DNA from: Eubacterium sp.
GTDB lineage: Bacteria; Bacillota; Clostridia; Acetivibrionales; DSM-1351
Assembly (NCBI GenBank): GCA_029266335.1
Contig: JAQSXC010000026.1
Coordinates: forward strand, 1-35,655
Direction: 5' to 3'
DNA: 35,655 nucleotides
Shown in pieces: positions 1 through 8,170 of this stretch; position 1 is the stretch's first letter; each line of letters begins with the position of its first letter. Below the pieces are notes generated by a model that did not search any database, was not told where the DNA came from, and was given only the letters and a program-made list of their open reading frames with translations. A program made the translations under genes and the position numbers.

Positions 1-767
1 CTCTTATTGCCTTCCCAGTCAATCAAGTCTTTAATAACCTCACCGGCAATTATTAACCCCATAACCGACGGTACAAATGGAAGACTTCCCGGAATCTGAT
101 GTTTAACAGTACACTTTCTGGTGGAACCCTTTGGGCAAATACAACCTGCGCTGCAGCTGGAACTTTCGGTTTCCACAGGCTTTCTCGGTTCTTCCTTGGA
201 ATAGACAACCTTCAGCTTCTTAATTCCCCTGTTCCTCAATTCCTTACGGACTACTTTCGCCAGAGGATCAACCGAGGTTTTGAATATATCCGTTACCTCA
301 AATTTTGTAGGATCAACCTTATTGCCTGCTCCCATGGCACAGATAATAGGTATTCCATGCTCCTTGGCTCTTACAACCAGGTCAATTTTTGCTGTTACCG
401 TATCTATCGCATCTACTATATAGTCACAGGTTTTATCGAGGATTTCTTCTGCAACGTCGGGCATATAAAACTTCTGTATTATTGTAACCTCACACTGTGG
501 GTTTATTTCCAGAACCCTGTCTCTCATTGCCTCTACTTTAGGCTTTCCTACTGTTTTTCTGGTTGCATGCAGCTGTCTGTTTAAATTTGTAAGGCAAACA
601 CAGTCATCATCAATCAAAACTATTTTTCCCAGACCGCACCGAACCAACGCTTCAACCGTATACGAGCCTACTCCGCCGACTCCAAAGACCGCAACCTTAC
701 TTTGCTGCAGTTTTTCCAGCCCTTCCTTACCAATAATCAATTCATTTCTTGAAAATTCATTAAGCAT
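1..767 (-). CDS. tcdA: tRNA threonylcarbamoyladenosine dehydratase (TcdA/CsdL-like, ThiF/MoeB superfamily), 3' end cut by window
   Basis: Read on the minus strand from ATG at 767, the frame stays open for 255 codons and runs off the window, so the C-terminus is missing. The start is supported by GGAG about 8 nt upstream. Near the N-terminus is the E1-type nucleotide-binding loop VFGVGGVGSYTVEAL (about residues 28-42), followed by IDDD and the NLNRQ motif, then DAIDTVTAK, all typical of ThiF/MoeB/TcdA enzymes. A cysteine-rich insert (SSCSAGCICPKGS) precedes PGSLPFVPSVMGL, the pattern of the TcdA branch. In that branch ATP is used to cyclise t6A37 of tRNA to ct6A; this is family knowledge. MoeB/ThiF are alternatives, but no molybdopterin or thiamin genes are adjacent. 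The next gene upstream is on the same strand, 97 bp away. Confidence 0.85.
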   Translation of the reverse strand, partial: MLNEFSRNELIIGKEGLEKLQQSKVAVFGVGGVGSYTVEALVRCGLGKIVLIDDDCVCLTNLNRQLHATRKTVGKPKVEAMRDRVLEINPQCEVTIIQKFYMPDVAEEILDKTCDYIVDAIDTVTAKIDLVVRAKEHGIPIICAMGAGNKVDPTKFEVTDIFKTSVDPLAKVVRKELRNRGIKKLKVVYSKEEPRKPVETESSSCSAGCICPKGSTRKCTVKHQIPGSLPFVPSVMGLIIAGEVIKDLIDWEGNK

Positions 768-864
768 ATCTATTACTCCATATTTATAATATTTATTAAC
801 TATTTATCCAAATTTAAGTTATTTAGCACTATTGATATTAATTAAAATTCATATGATTTGTTTT

Positions 865-1464
865 TTACTTTTCCCTGATACATTCAGTGGCTTTACATAC
901 TTCCACCATTCTCCTGGCAGAAATAGCTGCACGTTTTTTTGCATTTTCATCTTCATTGGCAGGTCTCATAGCACACACACCATGGTGACCGCAATCATCA
1001 TCAATATAGCCGTCTCCCACAATAATCATACCATTTACAAGCATCATGTCATGCATTGCCTTCAGAGTTGTCTCCTGCCCGCCAAACCTTGATGTTCCTA
1101 CACTTACACCAAGTCCGACTTTATTATATAGCCATTTGTTGGCCCTGACTTTTCTGGTTTTATCAAACATTGCCTTAAGCTGTGCAGAGACACTTCCAAA
1201 ATATACGGGACTTCCTATAACTATACCGTCAGCCTTCTTCAATATCCGAAAAGCCTCTTCAAGGTCTGTTCCCTTATAACAGTTACCGGTACATGGATTT
1301 GAGCATACAGTACAATAACTGTTTTTAAGCTCACCCATTATCTTACCCAGTTCTATAAAAATTGTTTCGGCTCCAAGCTTTGTGCACTCCTCTAAAACGG
1401 TGTTGACAAGAAAGCTGGTATTTCCGTCCTTATTAGGGCTGCCATTGAGGCCAACTATATACAT
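865..1464 (-). CDS. Flavodoxin-family NAD(P)H-dependent reductase / iron-sulfur flavoprotein-like
   Basis: A 199-aa flavodoxin-fold protein. It opens with the FMN phosphate loop GLNGSPNKDGNTSFL (residues 5-19), and the second flavin loop GSPVYFGSVSAQLKAMFDK lies near residues 84-102. Between them is a compact cysteine cluster, CTVCSNPCTGNC (about residues 51-62), which matches the position of the [4Fe-4S] ligands in clostridial and archaeal iron-sulfur flavoproteins. GTSRFGGQETTL is a further family-like segment. The likely role is cytosolic electron transfer or reduction of quinone, nitro or oxygen species; the substrate cannot be read from the sequence. The length fits the family. It stands between a tcdA-like gene and an unrelated unknown gene, with gaps of about 100 and 200 bp. 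Confidence 0.8.
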   Translation of the reverse strand: MYIVGLNGSPNKDGNTSFLVNTVLEECTKLGAETIFIELGKIMGELKNSYCTVCSNPCTGNCYKGTDLEEAFRILKKADGIVIGSPVYFGSVSAQLKAMFDKTRKVRANKWLYNKVGLGVSVGTSRFGGQETTLKAMHDMMLVNGMIIVGDGYIDDDCGHHGVCAMRPANEDENAKKRAAISARRMVEVCKATECIREK

Positions 1465-1664
1465 TTAACATCACTCCAAGAGAATTAAAATATGCGTACT
1501 TCTAAAAGAATACACCAATTGAAAAATTAAAACAAGTTGACAAACAATGAGTGCAGTAAAAAATAGAGCTTATATTCCTTAAGCCTTGTACTGTTGTTTC
1601 CAACGTTTCAGGGAGACACCTGCAGACCTGACTGGTGAAGTGATGAATAAATTGAGATAAAATA

Positions 1665-2555
1665 TTATCTACTGACTTTTTTTGAAGCTATATTATAAAA
1701 TAGTGTTTTTTCCATATCTTTTTGTAACCCGTCCTTTGCCCTGATTCTTTGACGAAGCTCACAGGTATTGTTATCATACCATTTTACAAAACTATGGCTG
1801 TAAATATATAGATCATTAATTAATGCCGGCTCAGACTGTTTTATATTGTTATTACTGTTAAAAATCAATTTATTATTTTCACAGTCAAGTATTATAAGTA
1901 CAGTTTTTTCATTTATTGAAAGATTCTGAGGACATGCTGAATAAGTAATTGCATTATATCTTCCATCAGGTGATATGGAGAAATTGTTAAATTCCCCCTC
2001 ATCGTAAAATACCTTTTCAATTCGGGAATTCACCATATTATAGAAATACATGGTTGTACGTGAATATCTGTTTTCCTTACGGCCTTCTACACAGAAATAT
2101 ATCCGGTTAAATTTCTCATTCAACAGCATATATTTAACCGTATATCCACTTCTGTATTTATCTCTGAACTTGAAGATATTCCTTATTTCGTTTATATGAG
2201 AAGCATCAATACTTTTTGTAACCAGAGTACCATTCAGATTGTATGCAAGATTCAAGGTTATCAGCCCGTTTGAATCCTCAGCCAGACTGGCATGAAGATT
2301 GACCTTTGACTTGTTGTTGAATATATTTATATCCTCCTGTTTAAGATTATGACTCTGGGTCTGGCTGCTACCTTTACCCTCAACAGTATTTTGCTTTTGT
2401 ACGAGATTACTCTGTCGATTGGTAGCCACCCTTTCAGCACCAGAATTGTGACTCCGGCTGCTGTATTTGGCCTGAGGCTTGCTGAACAAAATTGTTCCGC
2501 TTATAAAAACCGATATTGCAACAACATATAAAATAGATAGATAAAGTTTTTTCAT
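1665..2555 (-). CDS. Membrane-anchored or secreted protein of unknown function, weakly beta-propeller-like
   Basis: I do not recognise a named family. The start at 2555 (MKKLYLSI) is preferred over the longer frame start at 2600, because GGAGGGAGG lies just upstream of 2555. The 296-aa product has a hydrophobic N-terminal segment (about residues 5-25) that could be an uncleaved anchor or signal peptide. A Ser/Gln/Asn-rich linker follows (about 30-80). The C-terminal two thirds is predicted extracytoplasmic, with a motif FSISPDGRYNAITYSA like one blade of a TolB/WD-type propeller. Cysteines are few. It is probably a cell-surface protein; any role would be speculation. It lies 164 bp downstream of a small membrane protein on the same strand. 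Confidence 0.6.
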   Translation of the reverse strand: MKKLYLSILYVVAISVFISGTILFSKPQAKYSSRSHNSGAERVATNRQSNLVQKQNTVEGKGSSQTQSHNLKQEDINIFNNKSKVNLHASLAEDSNGLITLNLAYNLNGTLVTKSIDASHINEIRNIFKFRDKYRSGYTVKYMLLNEKFNRIYFCVEGRKENRYSRTTMYFYNMVNSRIEKVFYDEGEFNNFSISPDGRYNAITYSACPQNLSINEKTVLIILDCENNKLIFNSNNNIKQSEPALINDLYIYSHSFVKWYDNNTCELRQRIRAKDGLQKDMEKTLFYNIASKKVSR

Positions 2556-2719
2556 GTAATGCCTCCCTCCAAAAAATCTCTTACAATGTATTTTATACAA
2601 AAAACCTGAATGTATTTACACTAAAATAATGTAAGATATGTTTTTTTGAAGAAATCTTTAAAAGGTTCCCGGCATGGAAAGGCATTACAGCGTACTTTTA
2701 GGAAAGAAGGATAAAAAAA

Positions 2720-3067
2720 TTATTTTAGAAAGGCATCAACAATAAGTATAAACACACCTACAACCACAACAGTAAAACCATTAAAACCGGATAATAAAAT
2801 ACTTATATCCACAGCTGCATTATCCTCGGCTTTGCTGTCTTCGGTGTCCTGTTTAGCGTTTAAATCAATATTGACTGCCTTGTTCTGATTTCTGGAAATT
2901 AGTATTACTATTCCGGACAGAACCATAACAAGGCCCAAAAGAAATAGAGTTTCCTTTATATTATATGTAACCTTAAGTGAAATAAGATATGCCACCAGGC
3001 AAAATAGTCCAGCTGCAACAGCCCCGAACAAAAGAGTAAAAATCCTCTTAATCCTCAATTTGCCCAT
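2720..3067 (-). CDS. Small integral membrane protein, unknown
   Basis: A 115-aa protein with three hydrophobic segments: about residues 9-31, 37-58, and 90-112. A polar, acidic loop (NKAVNIDLNAKQDTEDSKAEDNAA) lies between the second and third. An AAGG ribosome site precedes the ATG. It begins 17 bp after the stop of the amidohydrolase gene on the same strand, so the two are probably cotranscribed, but the proximity does not by itself give a function. No family was recognised. Confidence 0.65.
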   Translation of the reverse strand: MGKLRIKRIFTLLFGAVAAGLFCLVAYLISLKVTYNIKETLFLLGLVMVLSGIVILISRNQNKAVNIDLNAKQDTEDSKAEDNAAVDISILLSGFNGFTVVVVGVFILIVDAFLK

Positions 3068-3084
3068 ATTGCCTACCTTCTTTC

Positions 3085-3945
3085 TTAATCAAGATTAAAT
3101 AACCTCATTGCATTTCCATTGAAAATGAGTTTCTTCTGATCCTCTGAAAGCTTTAGTTTATTGATTCTTTCCAGATCATGTATTGGACTGCCCCATGGAA
3201 AGTCAGAACCGAAAATAACTTTATCAGCTCCTATCCTGTTTATGGTCTCTGCAACTTCTTCATCATCAAGCCAGCTTGGTTCATTTACATCCATTATTTC
3301 AGGATAACCGGTAATAACAATAGATGTATCAAAGTAGATATTTTTATATTTCTTTGAAACCTCCAGGCAAAGTTCTGCATCGCCATCAGCCATATGTGCA
3401 AGAATTATTGGCAATTCCGGATATTTCTCTATAACAGGTAAAATACACTCAAAATCAGAATATTCATTAAGTCTTGCGTTTGAAACACGTCCACAGTGAA
3501 TTAATATTGCAAAATGCTTATGGTTGCAGCATTCATATAAATCATCAAGCCTTTTATCCCGGACGTCAAATCCCTGAGCCATGGGATGCAGCTTAATGCC
3601 CTTTGCACCCAAACTTATGTAGTTTTCAAGGTGTTCAGTTATTGATCCTTCCATTTCGGGATGAAAACTTACCAGTGGTATTAATTTTCCTTCCGAGTTC
3701 TTTGCAGCTTCAAGTGTCCACAAATTATTCCGGTGTATTATCTTTGGAGGTGCAAAGTTAACCATCACAGTCCGATCTATTCCACCCTGTTTCATATTCT
3801 TAAGAACATTGTCAATAGTCCCGTTTCCTGGATTTGTAAATTCTATATCGTAGAGTTTGTTAAAGGAGGAAATTATTTTTCCTGCAACGTCATCATTGGC
3901 AAAAGTATGTACATGACTATCTATAATCTCAATATTATTAACCAT
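3085..3945 (-). CDS. Amidohydrolase-family (TIM-barrel) metal-dependent hydrolase
   Basis: This belongs to the amidohydrolase-2 family. I place the start at 3945 (MVNNIEII), giving 286 aa, because AGAGG lies 5 nt upstream. The frame also opens at ATG 3978, adding 11 residues, but that ATG has no ribosome site. Metal-ligand motifs appear in family order: IDSHVHTF (H11 and H13), KGIKLHPMAQGF, ILIHCGR, PIILAHM and VIFGSDFPWGSP with the late Asp. The PWGSP and NAMRLFNL ending is typical of the decarboxylase/lactonase-like subgroup. The substrate is unknown. It forms a likely two-gene unit with the small membrane protein 17 bp downstream and is divergent from the ferredoxin gene. Confidence 0.85.
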   Translation of the reverse strand: MVNNIEIIDSHVHTFANDDVAGKIISSFNKLYDIEFTNPGNGTIDNVLKNMKQGGIDRTVMVNFAPPKIIHRNNLWTLEAAKNSEGKLIPLVSFHPEMEGSITEHLENYISLGAKGIKLHPMAQGFDVRDKRLDDLYECCNHKHFAILIHCGRVSNARLNEYSDFECILPVIEKYPELPIILAHMADGDAELCLEVSKKYKNIYFDTSIVITGYPEIMDVNEPSWLDDEEVAETINRIGADKVIFGSDFPWGSPIHDLERINKLKLSEDQKKLIFNGNAMRLFNLD

Positions 3946-4145
3946 TTTATCCTCTGAAGCTGCTGAATCCGTAGCCATTTAAGTTTAGTATTATCTGTTA
4001 ATTTTAATATAACGCAAGTTCAATATAAAATCAATACATTAAACCGGTACATTGTATACATATGCAGAAAAATTTTCAGATGGCATATAAATTAGAAAAT
4101 TATGCAATAATAACTTTGAAATTATTTTAACCGGAGGTAAAAAAT

Positions 4146-4337
4146 ATGAGAGCATCAGTGGATCAGGACGGCTGCATCAGCTGTGAATTATGTGTATCAG
4201 TTTGTCCTGAAGTATTCAGCATGAATGATGACAACAAAGCTCAGGCTATAGAAGACGATATTCCCGAAGAAAGTCTGCAGGATGCAGAGGACGCCAGGGA
4301 TGGCTGCCCTGTGAGTGTCATTGATCTGGAAGGGTAA
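4146..4337 (+). CDS. Small [4Fe-4S] ferredoxin
   Basis: A 63-aa acidic ferredoxin. Cluster ligands are C10, C13 and C16 (CISCELC) plus C54 in the GCPV motif. An extra C20 (VCPE) sits where related single-cluster ferredoxins (Thermotoga/Moorella type) keep a non-ligand or disulfide cysteine. The single CxxCxxC block and the length point to one [4Fe-4S] cluster rather than the 2x[4Fe-4S] clostridial type. It would be a cytosolic low-potential electron carrier. The start is set by GGAGG 9 nt upstream. An intrinsic terminator follows about 40 bp after the stop, so the gene is probably transcribed alone. The redox partner is not evident; the flavoprotein at 865-1464 is nearby, but no link is shown. 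Confidence 0.9.
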   Translation: MRASVDQDGCISCELCVSVCPEVFSMNDDNKAQAIEDDIPEESLQDAEDARDGCPVSVIDLEG

Positions 4338-4376
4338 AGTGTATTTTCATAATGAAAGATTACCGGCAAAACTAAT

Positions 4377-4408
4377 TCCACCCGAGAATAATCAGGTGGA
4401 TTTTTTGT
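4377..4408 (+). terminator. Intrinsic terminator after ferredoxin
   Basis: TCCACC (4377-4382) pairs with GGTGGA (4395-4400) around a 12-nt loop and is followed directly by six Ts (4401-4406). It lies 40 bp after the ferredoxin stop and before the isochorismatase promoter. Confidence 0.7.
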
Positions 4409-4427
4409 TATAAAAACCGGTAGCTTA

Positions 4428-4458
4428 TTGACATACCACTTTACTTAAATAGTATAAT
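4428..4458 (+). promoter_or_regulatory. Predicted sigma-A-type promoter of the isochorismatase gene
   Basis: A perfect -35 TTGACA (4428-4433) and a perfect -10 TATAAT (4453-4458) are separated by 19 bp, slightly longer than ideal. The gene start at 4496 is about 30 bp downstream of the expected transcription start. Confidence 0.6.
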
Positions 4459-4495
4459 ACTGTTGTAACTATATGATATTAGGGAGAGGCTATAT

Positions 4496-5092
4496 ATGAT
4501 AAATAAAAGTGAAACCGCATTATTAGTTGTTGATATGCAGTATGGTGGCGGAGCACCTGACGGATCCTTGGTAAAAATGTTGAATGTAGATGTAACAAAG
4601 CAAGAGGACATCGTAACTCCAATGGTAGAATTAAAGAACTATTTCAACGAGAATGGAATGTTGGTTGTCAATGTTAAAACCGAGTATGAAGAAGATTTCA
4701 ACGATTGGAAAATGCTAGCTGAAAGGTTTGAAGTAAAAAAATACAAGCACTTTGTAAAAGGTTCTTCAGACGCAGAAATCATTCCTCCTCTTGCACCCCG
4801 AGAAGGAGAAGAACTTGTGATAAAAAACAGATGGGATGCATTTTTTAATACAAACCTGGATGAAATACTGAAAAACAGGAACATCACAAATCTGGTAATT
4901 GTAGGAGCCGCCACAGATGTTTGTGTATTGGAAACTTGCAGCCATGCTTTTTCTTTGAATTATAACTGTATCGTTCCGGTTGAAACTACAGCATCTTTTA
5001 ACGCTGAAAGAAAGAAAATAGGCCTTGAGCTTCTTGGTTTTGGGAGAAGTAAAGTGGTCAGTGTCGAAGAAGTATACAAAATGTTTGATTAG
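4496..5092 (+). CDS. Isochorismatase-family cysteine hydrolase
   Basis: A 198-aa alpha/beta hydrolase of the nicotinamidase/isochorismatase superfamily. The Asp-Lys-Cys triad is visible: D13 in LLVVDMQYG, K110 in ELVIKNRWDAFF, and C143 in GAATDVCVLETC, with the cis-peptide-bearing GAAT just before it. Family members hydrolyse amides or vinyl ethers such as nicotinamide, N-carbamoyl compounds or isochorismate. The exact substrate cannot be inferred, and no siderophore or NAD genes flank it. The ribosome site is GGGAGAGG before ATG. Its own promoter lies upstream and a strong terminator downstream, so it is monocistronic. Confidence 0.85.
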   Translation: MINKSETALLVVDMQYGGGAPDGSLVKMLNVDVTKQEDIVTPMVELKNYFNENGMLVVNVKTEYEEDFNDWKMLAERFEVKKYKHFVKGSSDAEIIPPLAPREGEELVIKNRWDAFFNTNLDEILKNRNITNLVIVGAATDVCVLETCSHAFSLNYNCIVPVETTASFNAERKKIGLELLGFGRSKVVSVEEVYKMFD

Positions 5093-5114
5093 CACAAGAG
5101 TAATAGAACTGACT

Positions 5115-5153
5115 AAAAAAAGCGGCGAAACCCCTTGGTTTTTGCCGCTTTTA
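5115..5153. terminator. Bidirectional intrinsic terminator between convergent genes
   Basis: An AAAGCGGC/GCCGCTTT outer stem and an AAACC/GGTTT inner stem surround a 4-nt loop. On the plus strand TTTT closes it; on the minus strand the stem is followed by seven Ts. It can end both the isochorismatase gene (+) and the ABC exporter operon (-). Confidence 0.85.
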
Positions 5154-5279
5154 AACTATATACGAAGTATAAAACATCAATATCAATCTTTAATAACCGG
5201 AATCCATATTTCAACAAGGTAATCCTCCGAGTCCACTATAATTCCCGTTATTTGACAAGCAAATTATAACGGATACGCC

Positions 5280-6422
5280 TTAAGCCCTGGACAGCTTCCG
5301 CCTATTATATAAAATTATTCCCACTGTGAAATATATAAGCGAAAGCAACCCAATCATTGCTATATCAAACCCTACATCTGAAATACCGCCTCCGAAGTTA
5401 AGTATCTTATTAAAAGCACTGGCAGTATGGGTTAACGGTAAAACATCGGTGACTCCAAAGGAATGTCCTCCCAGAGTAAACAGATTAATTTTGGGCAAAG
5501 GAAACATGGAGCCTGAGAAAAACATCATAATAAAAAACGGGAAACACCCAATTGTAAGCACATCAAATACAGAATTCAGGAAGCTTGCTACCAAAAGGCT
5601 GACCGCTACCATTGAAAAGCTTGAAATTATACCGACTACCAGAACCGGACCAAATTCTCCAACAGGCTTATAACCAAGACCAAGTGCTGTCCAGTAGGAC
5701 AAAACCAGAGCTATGACAGCTATAACTGCCTGTACAATGCAAATTCCCAATAGAAAATTAAAAGCTCCAAGACGGCTGAGTTTAAGTCTTACAAGTGTCC
5801 TTTTGTCGTTTTCCTTAACAATGGAAGCACATGCAGTGAACAATATCATCAGTATTGCAAGTGATATCATTCCCGGAACATAATTATCAAACTCGTTTAA
5901 AGGCTGCTTTTTTTCCAGGAAGGTTTCAGTTATGGTTGTCGGCAAAGTTATTCGGGCTACTTCGATTCCCTGCTTATAAACTATATCTGCTGATAGAACG
6001 GCAGCAACGGTATATCTCATATTACCCATACTTCCCAATAATTCTACTGCCACAGATGAGCTATTCTTGTCAGAGGCACTCATTACCAATTTTTTTGAAT
6101 AGTTCTCAGGTATGACCATGCCCAAATCTATCGATTTATCTTTAATTTGGTTTTCAAGCTGTTCTCTGTCGGTAGATTCAGACAATCTGAAGATTTTTGT
6201 ATCCTTTTCACCCCTGGTATTTTCCATTGTTCTGATAAGCTCTGTTGATTTATTTCCGCTGTCAAAATTGATAATTCCAATATTATATGTAGTGGGCTCT
6301 GAACCATAATACAAGTTCATTAACAATACGAAAAACGGGGAGAAGACCAAAACCATTATAAGGACCTTCCAGTCCCTTATATTTTCTTTAAGGGTTTTTG
6401 CCATAGATGCTGCCAGTTTCAT
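5280..6422 (-). CDS. ABC-2 type exporter permease
   Basis: A 380-aa membrane protein with ABC-2 (NatB/YhaP-like) topology. There is one N-terminal transmembrane helix (about residues 20-40), then a large extracytoplasmic domain (about 45-180, containing a PENYSKKL segment), then five or so C-terminal helices (about 185-372). Its start overlaps the stop of the ATP-binding gene by 4 bp (ATGA), which points to translational coupling. With the TetR regulator it forms a three-gene drug- or lipid-export type operon. The substrate is unknown. A bidirectional terminator lies about 130 bp after the stop. Confidence 0.85.
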   Translation of the reverse strand: MKLAASMAKTLKENIRDWKVLIMVLVFSPFFVLLMNLYYGSEPTTYNIGIINFDSGNKSTELIRTMENTRGEKDTKIFRLSESTDREQLENQIKDKSIDLGMVIPENYSKKLVMSASDKNSSSVAVELLGSMGNMRYTVAAVLSADIVYKQGIEVARITLPTTITETFLEKKQPLNEFDNYVPGMISLAILMILFTACASIVKENDKRTLVRLKLSRLGAFNFLLGICIVQAVIAVIALVLSYWTALGLGYKPVGEFGPVLVVGIISSFSMVAVSLLVASFLNSVFDVLTIGCFPFFIMMFFSGSMFPLPKINLFTLGGHSFGVTDVLPLTHTASAFNKILNFGGGISDVGFDIAMIGLLSLIYFTVGIILYNRRKLSRA

Positions 6423-7366
6423 TCCCGGAGCCCCCTTCCTGTCATTGAAATAAATGCATCCTCAAGAGTCCTTTTTCGGATAGTCATATCATTTAGATTT
6501 ATGTCAAAAGTCTTTAAAACTGTATTTACTGCCGGAATCAGCCCAAGGACATCATTTGCTCCCAGAAGGAAAAATCCGTCAGCAAATTTCTTTTCAGCAA
6601 ATTCCTTCGGCAGCGCATCAAAAACCTTTTCTGCCATTTCTCTGTTCACTCCGTTGACACGTACCTGAAGAATATCACCTGCTCCCGACTTCTGTTTAAT
6701 TTTTTCAGGTGTATCCGATAAAAGTATCTTTCCATGATCGATAATTGCTACCCTGTCGGAAAGTCTGTCTGCTTCGTCCATATCATGGGTAGTGAGTATT
6801 ACTGTCTTTTCCTTTGCCCGCTGCCTGATAAAGTCTCTGACAAGTATCCTGCTTTGTGGGTCGAGACCTGCCTGAGGCTCGTCAAGTATTATCAGCTCAG
6901 GCTCATGTGCAATAGCCAGTGCTATATTCAATCTTCTCTGCATGCCTCCCGATAAAGTTTTGGCAAGCTTGTTTCTTTTCTCCCAAAGTCCCAGTGTTTC
7001 AAGAAGACTTTCAGCCTTTTTGCCTGCTGATTTTGAAGCTTTATCATAGGACATTATAATAAATTTCAATTGCTCTATACAGGTAAGAAGCTCCCAAACC
7101 ACTATTTCCTGGGGACATAGCCCAATCATTGACTTTATGGTGTTATAATCCTTAGACAAGGAATATCCGTTTACCTCTATTTCACCGGCATCAGCCTTTA
7201 GCAGTCCGCAAAGCATTTTGATGGTAGTAGTTTTACCTGCACCGTTGGGACCCAGCAGACCAAATACTTCTCCTCTGTTTACCGAGAAGCTTATATTATC
7301 AACTGCCTGAAAATCACTAAATCTCTTTTTTAAGCCTTTTACTGAAAGCAATACGCTTTTCTCCAT
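6419..7366 (-). CDS. ABC transporter ATP-binding protein (DrrA/NatA-like)
   Basis: A 315-aa ATPase subunit. Walker A GPNGAGKTT is at residues 39-47, the Q-loop is in CPQEIV (about 85), the signature LSGGMQRR at 138-145, Walker B LIILDEP at 158-164, a D-loop AGLDP, and the switch histidine in LTTHDMDEAD. The C-terminal extension (about 230-315) is the type seen in DrrA-like drug exporters. It pairs with the ABC-2 permease downstream. Its ATG shares one base with the tetR stop (TAATG), so tetR, ATPase and permease are read as one operon under TetR control. Confidence 0.92.
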   Translation of the reverse strand: MEKSVLLSVKGLKKRFSDFQAVDNISFSVNRGEVFGLLGPNGAGKTTTIKMLCGLLKADAGEIEVNGYSLSKDYNTIKSMIGLCPQEIVVWELLTCIEQLKFIIMSYDKASKSAGKKAESLLETLGLWEKRNKLAKTLSGGMQRRLNIALAIAHEPELIILDEPQAGLDPQSRILVRDFIRQRAKEKTVILTTHDMDEADRLSDRVAIIDHGKILLSDTPEKIKQKSGAGDILQVRVNGVNREMAEKVFDALPKEFAEKKFADGFFLLGANDVLGLIPAVNTVLKTFDINLNDMTIRKRTLEDAFISMTGRGLRE

Positions 7367-7950
7367 TAAGCATTACCTCCAATCCAAACTTTTTCGAGGC
7401 GTTGGCACAGCAGCTCCACATCCTCCTGAGGATTAATAATTACATAGGACAGCACACCATCCAGCGCTCCCATAAGAGTGATGCCATATGCCTCGGGATC
7501 AGAAATATTTATTTCACCCGATGCAGCTGCCCTCTCGAACATTTCCACAAAGAAACCGGTGCTCTGAATTATATACTCCTTGTAATATTCCATTAACACA
7601 CTGGACTCAATAGCTTTTGACATTGATAAAAAAAAGAAGCTCAATTCTTTTCTCCTTGAGGTCCAATAACTTATATAATCTCTTATATATTGCTTAAGCC
7701 CGTCAAGGACAACAGGGTTTGATCCGGCTCTCAAAGCCATCTCCATAACGGGTGCTGAAAGCTTGCTGTTTGCCTCCATCAAAAGTACTTCCTTATTGGA
7801 AAAATGATGATACAAGCCTCCCTTGCTGACACCCGCCCTTTTTGCAATAGCCTCCATGGAAGCTCCACTGTAGCCCTTTTCTAAAAATTCTTCTACTGCT
7901 GCTGAAAGTAGTGATTCTATACGGGCATCTTTTGATTGTTTTTTAGTCAT
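7366..7950 (-). CDS. TetR/AcrR-family transcriptional regulator of the ABC exporter operon
   Basis: A 194-aa repressor. I use the start at 7950 (MTKKQSK) because AGGAGAA lies about 7 nt upstream; a longer frame to 8019 would read through the operator and has no ribosome site. The N-terminal helix-turn-helix (about residues 14-60, SMEAIAKRAGVSKGGLYHHF) is classic TetR, and the C-terminal ligand domain is variable. It is the first gene of the operon with the ATPase and permease. A perfect-arm palindrome lies 15-36 bp upstream of the start, immediately after the predicted -10, so self-repression with release by a ligand (probably an exported compound) is likely. Confidence 0.9.
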   Translation of the reverse strand: MTKKQSKDARIESLLSAAVEEFLEKGYSGASMEAIAKRAGVSKGGLYHHFSNKEVLLMEANSKLSAPVMEMALRAGSNPVVLDGLKQYIRDYISYWTSRRKELSFFFLSMSKAIESSVLMEYYKEYIIQSTGFFVEMFERAAASGEINISDPEAYGITLMGALDGVLSYVIINPQEDVELLCQRLEKVWIGGNA

Positions 7951-7965
7951 ATTTGTTCTCCTTGT

Positions 7966-7986
7966 ACATACCGACCGCCGGTATGT
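7966..7986. promoter_or_regulatory. Likely TetR operator
   Basis: ACATACCG (7966-7973) and CGGTATGT (7979-7986) form 8-bp perfect inverted arms around a 5-bp spacer. This is the usual size and symmetry for a TetR-family operator. It lies between the predicted -10 and the tetR ribosome site, at about +1 to +25. Confidence 0.75.
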
Positions 7987-7990
7987 TTTT

Positions 7991-8019
7991 ATCTTAACAG
8001 AAATACCTGCCAAAAGCAA
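7991..8019 (-). promoter_or_regulatory. Predicted promoter of the tetR-ABC operon
   Basis: On the minus strand, a -35 TTGCTT (8019-8014) and a -10 TAAGAT (7996-7991) have exactly 17 bp between them. The palindromic operator starts 4 bp downstream of the -10. Confidence 0.55.
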
Positions 8020-8051
8020 TATTCTTCCTATATTACTATTGTTGAATAAGT

Positions 8052-8088
8052 AAAAAGCCCTTCTATACGTGACAAGAAGATGGCTTTT
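8052..8088 (-). terminator. Terminator-like hairpin after the DUF2238-like gene
   Basis: An AAAAGCC/GGCTTTT stem with an inner TTCT/AGAA pairing. On the minus strand it ends in GGGCTTTTTAC, about 80 bp after the stop at 8171 and before the tetR promoter. Confidence 0.55.
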
Positions 8089-8170
8089 AACAGAAAGTTA
8101 TTTTGGTGTAATTTGGTGTAATAAAGCAAGAAATAAGTTGAATAAATAACAAATGATGGTAATGTTATAT

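Noticed and set aside
99-584. 161-codon plus-strand open frame
   Set aside because: It is antisense to the TcdA-like gene, whose minus-strand translation has clear E1-family motifs.
1560-1640. GC-richer patch with short pairings (CACC/GGTG, CAGG/CCTG) between two genes
   Set aside because: It did not match any riboswitch or RNA I know and the stems are too short to claim structure.
5246-5273. CCGTTAT/ATAACGG hairpin just after the ABC permease stop
   Set aside because: No T-run on either side; the stronger bidirectional terminator at 5115-5153 explains termination.
8103-8123. Tandem TTTGGTGTAA pair
   Set aside because: Only two 10-bp copies in AT-rich spacer; likely chance.
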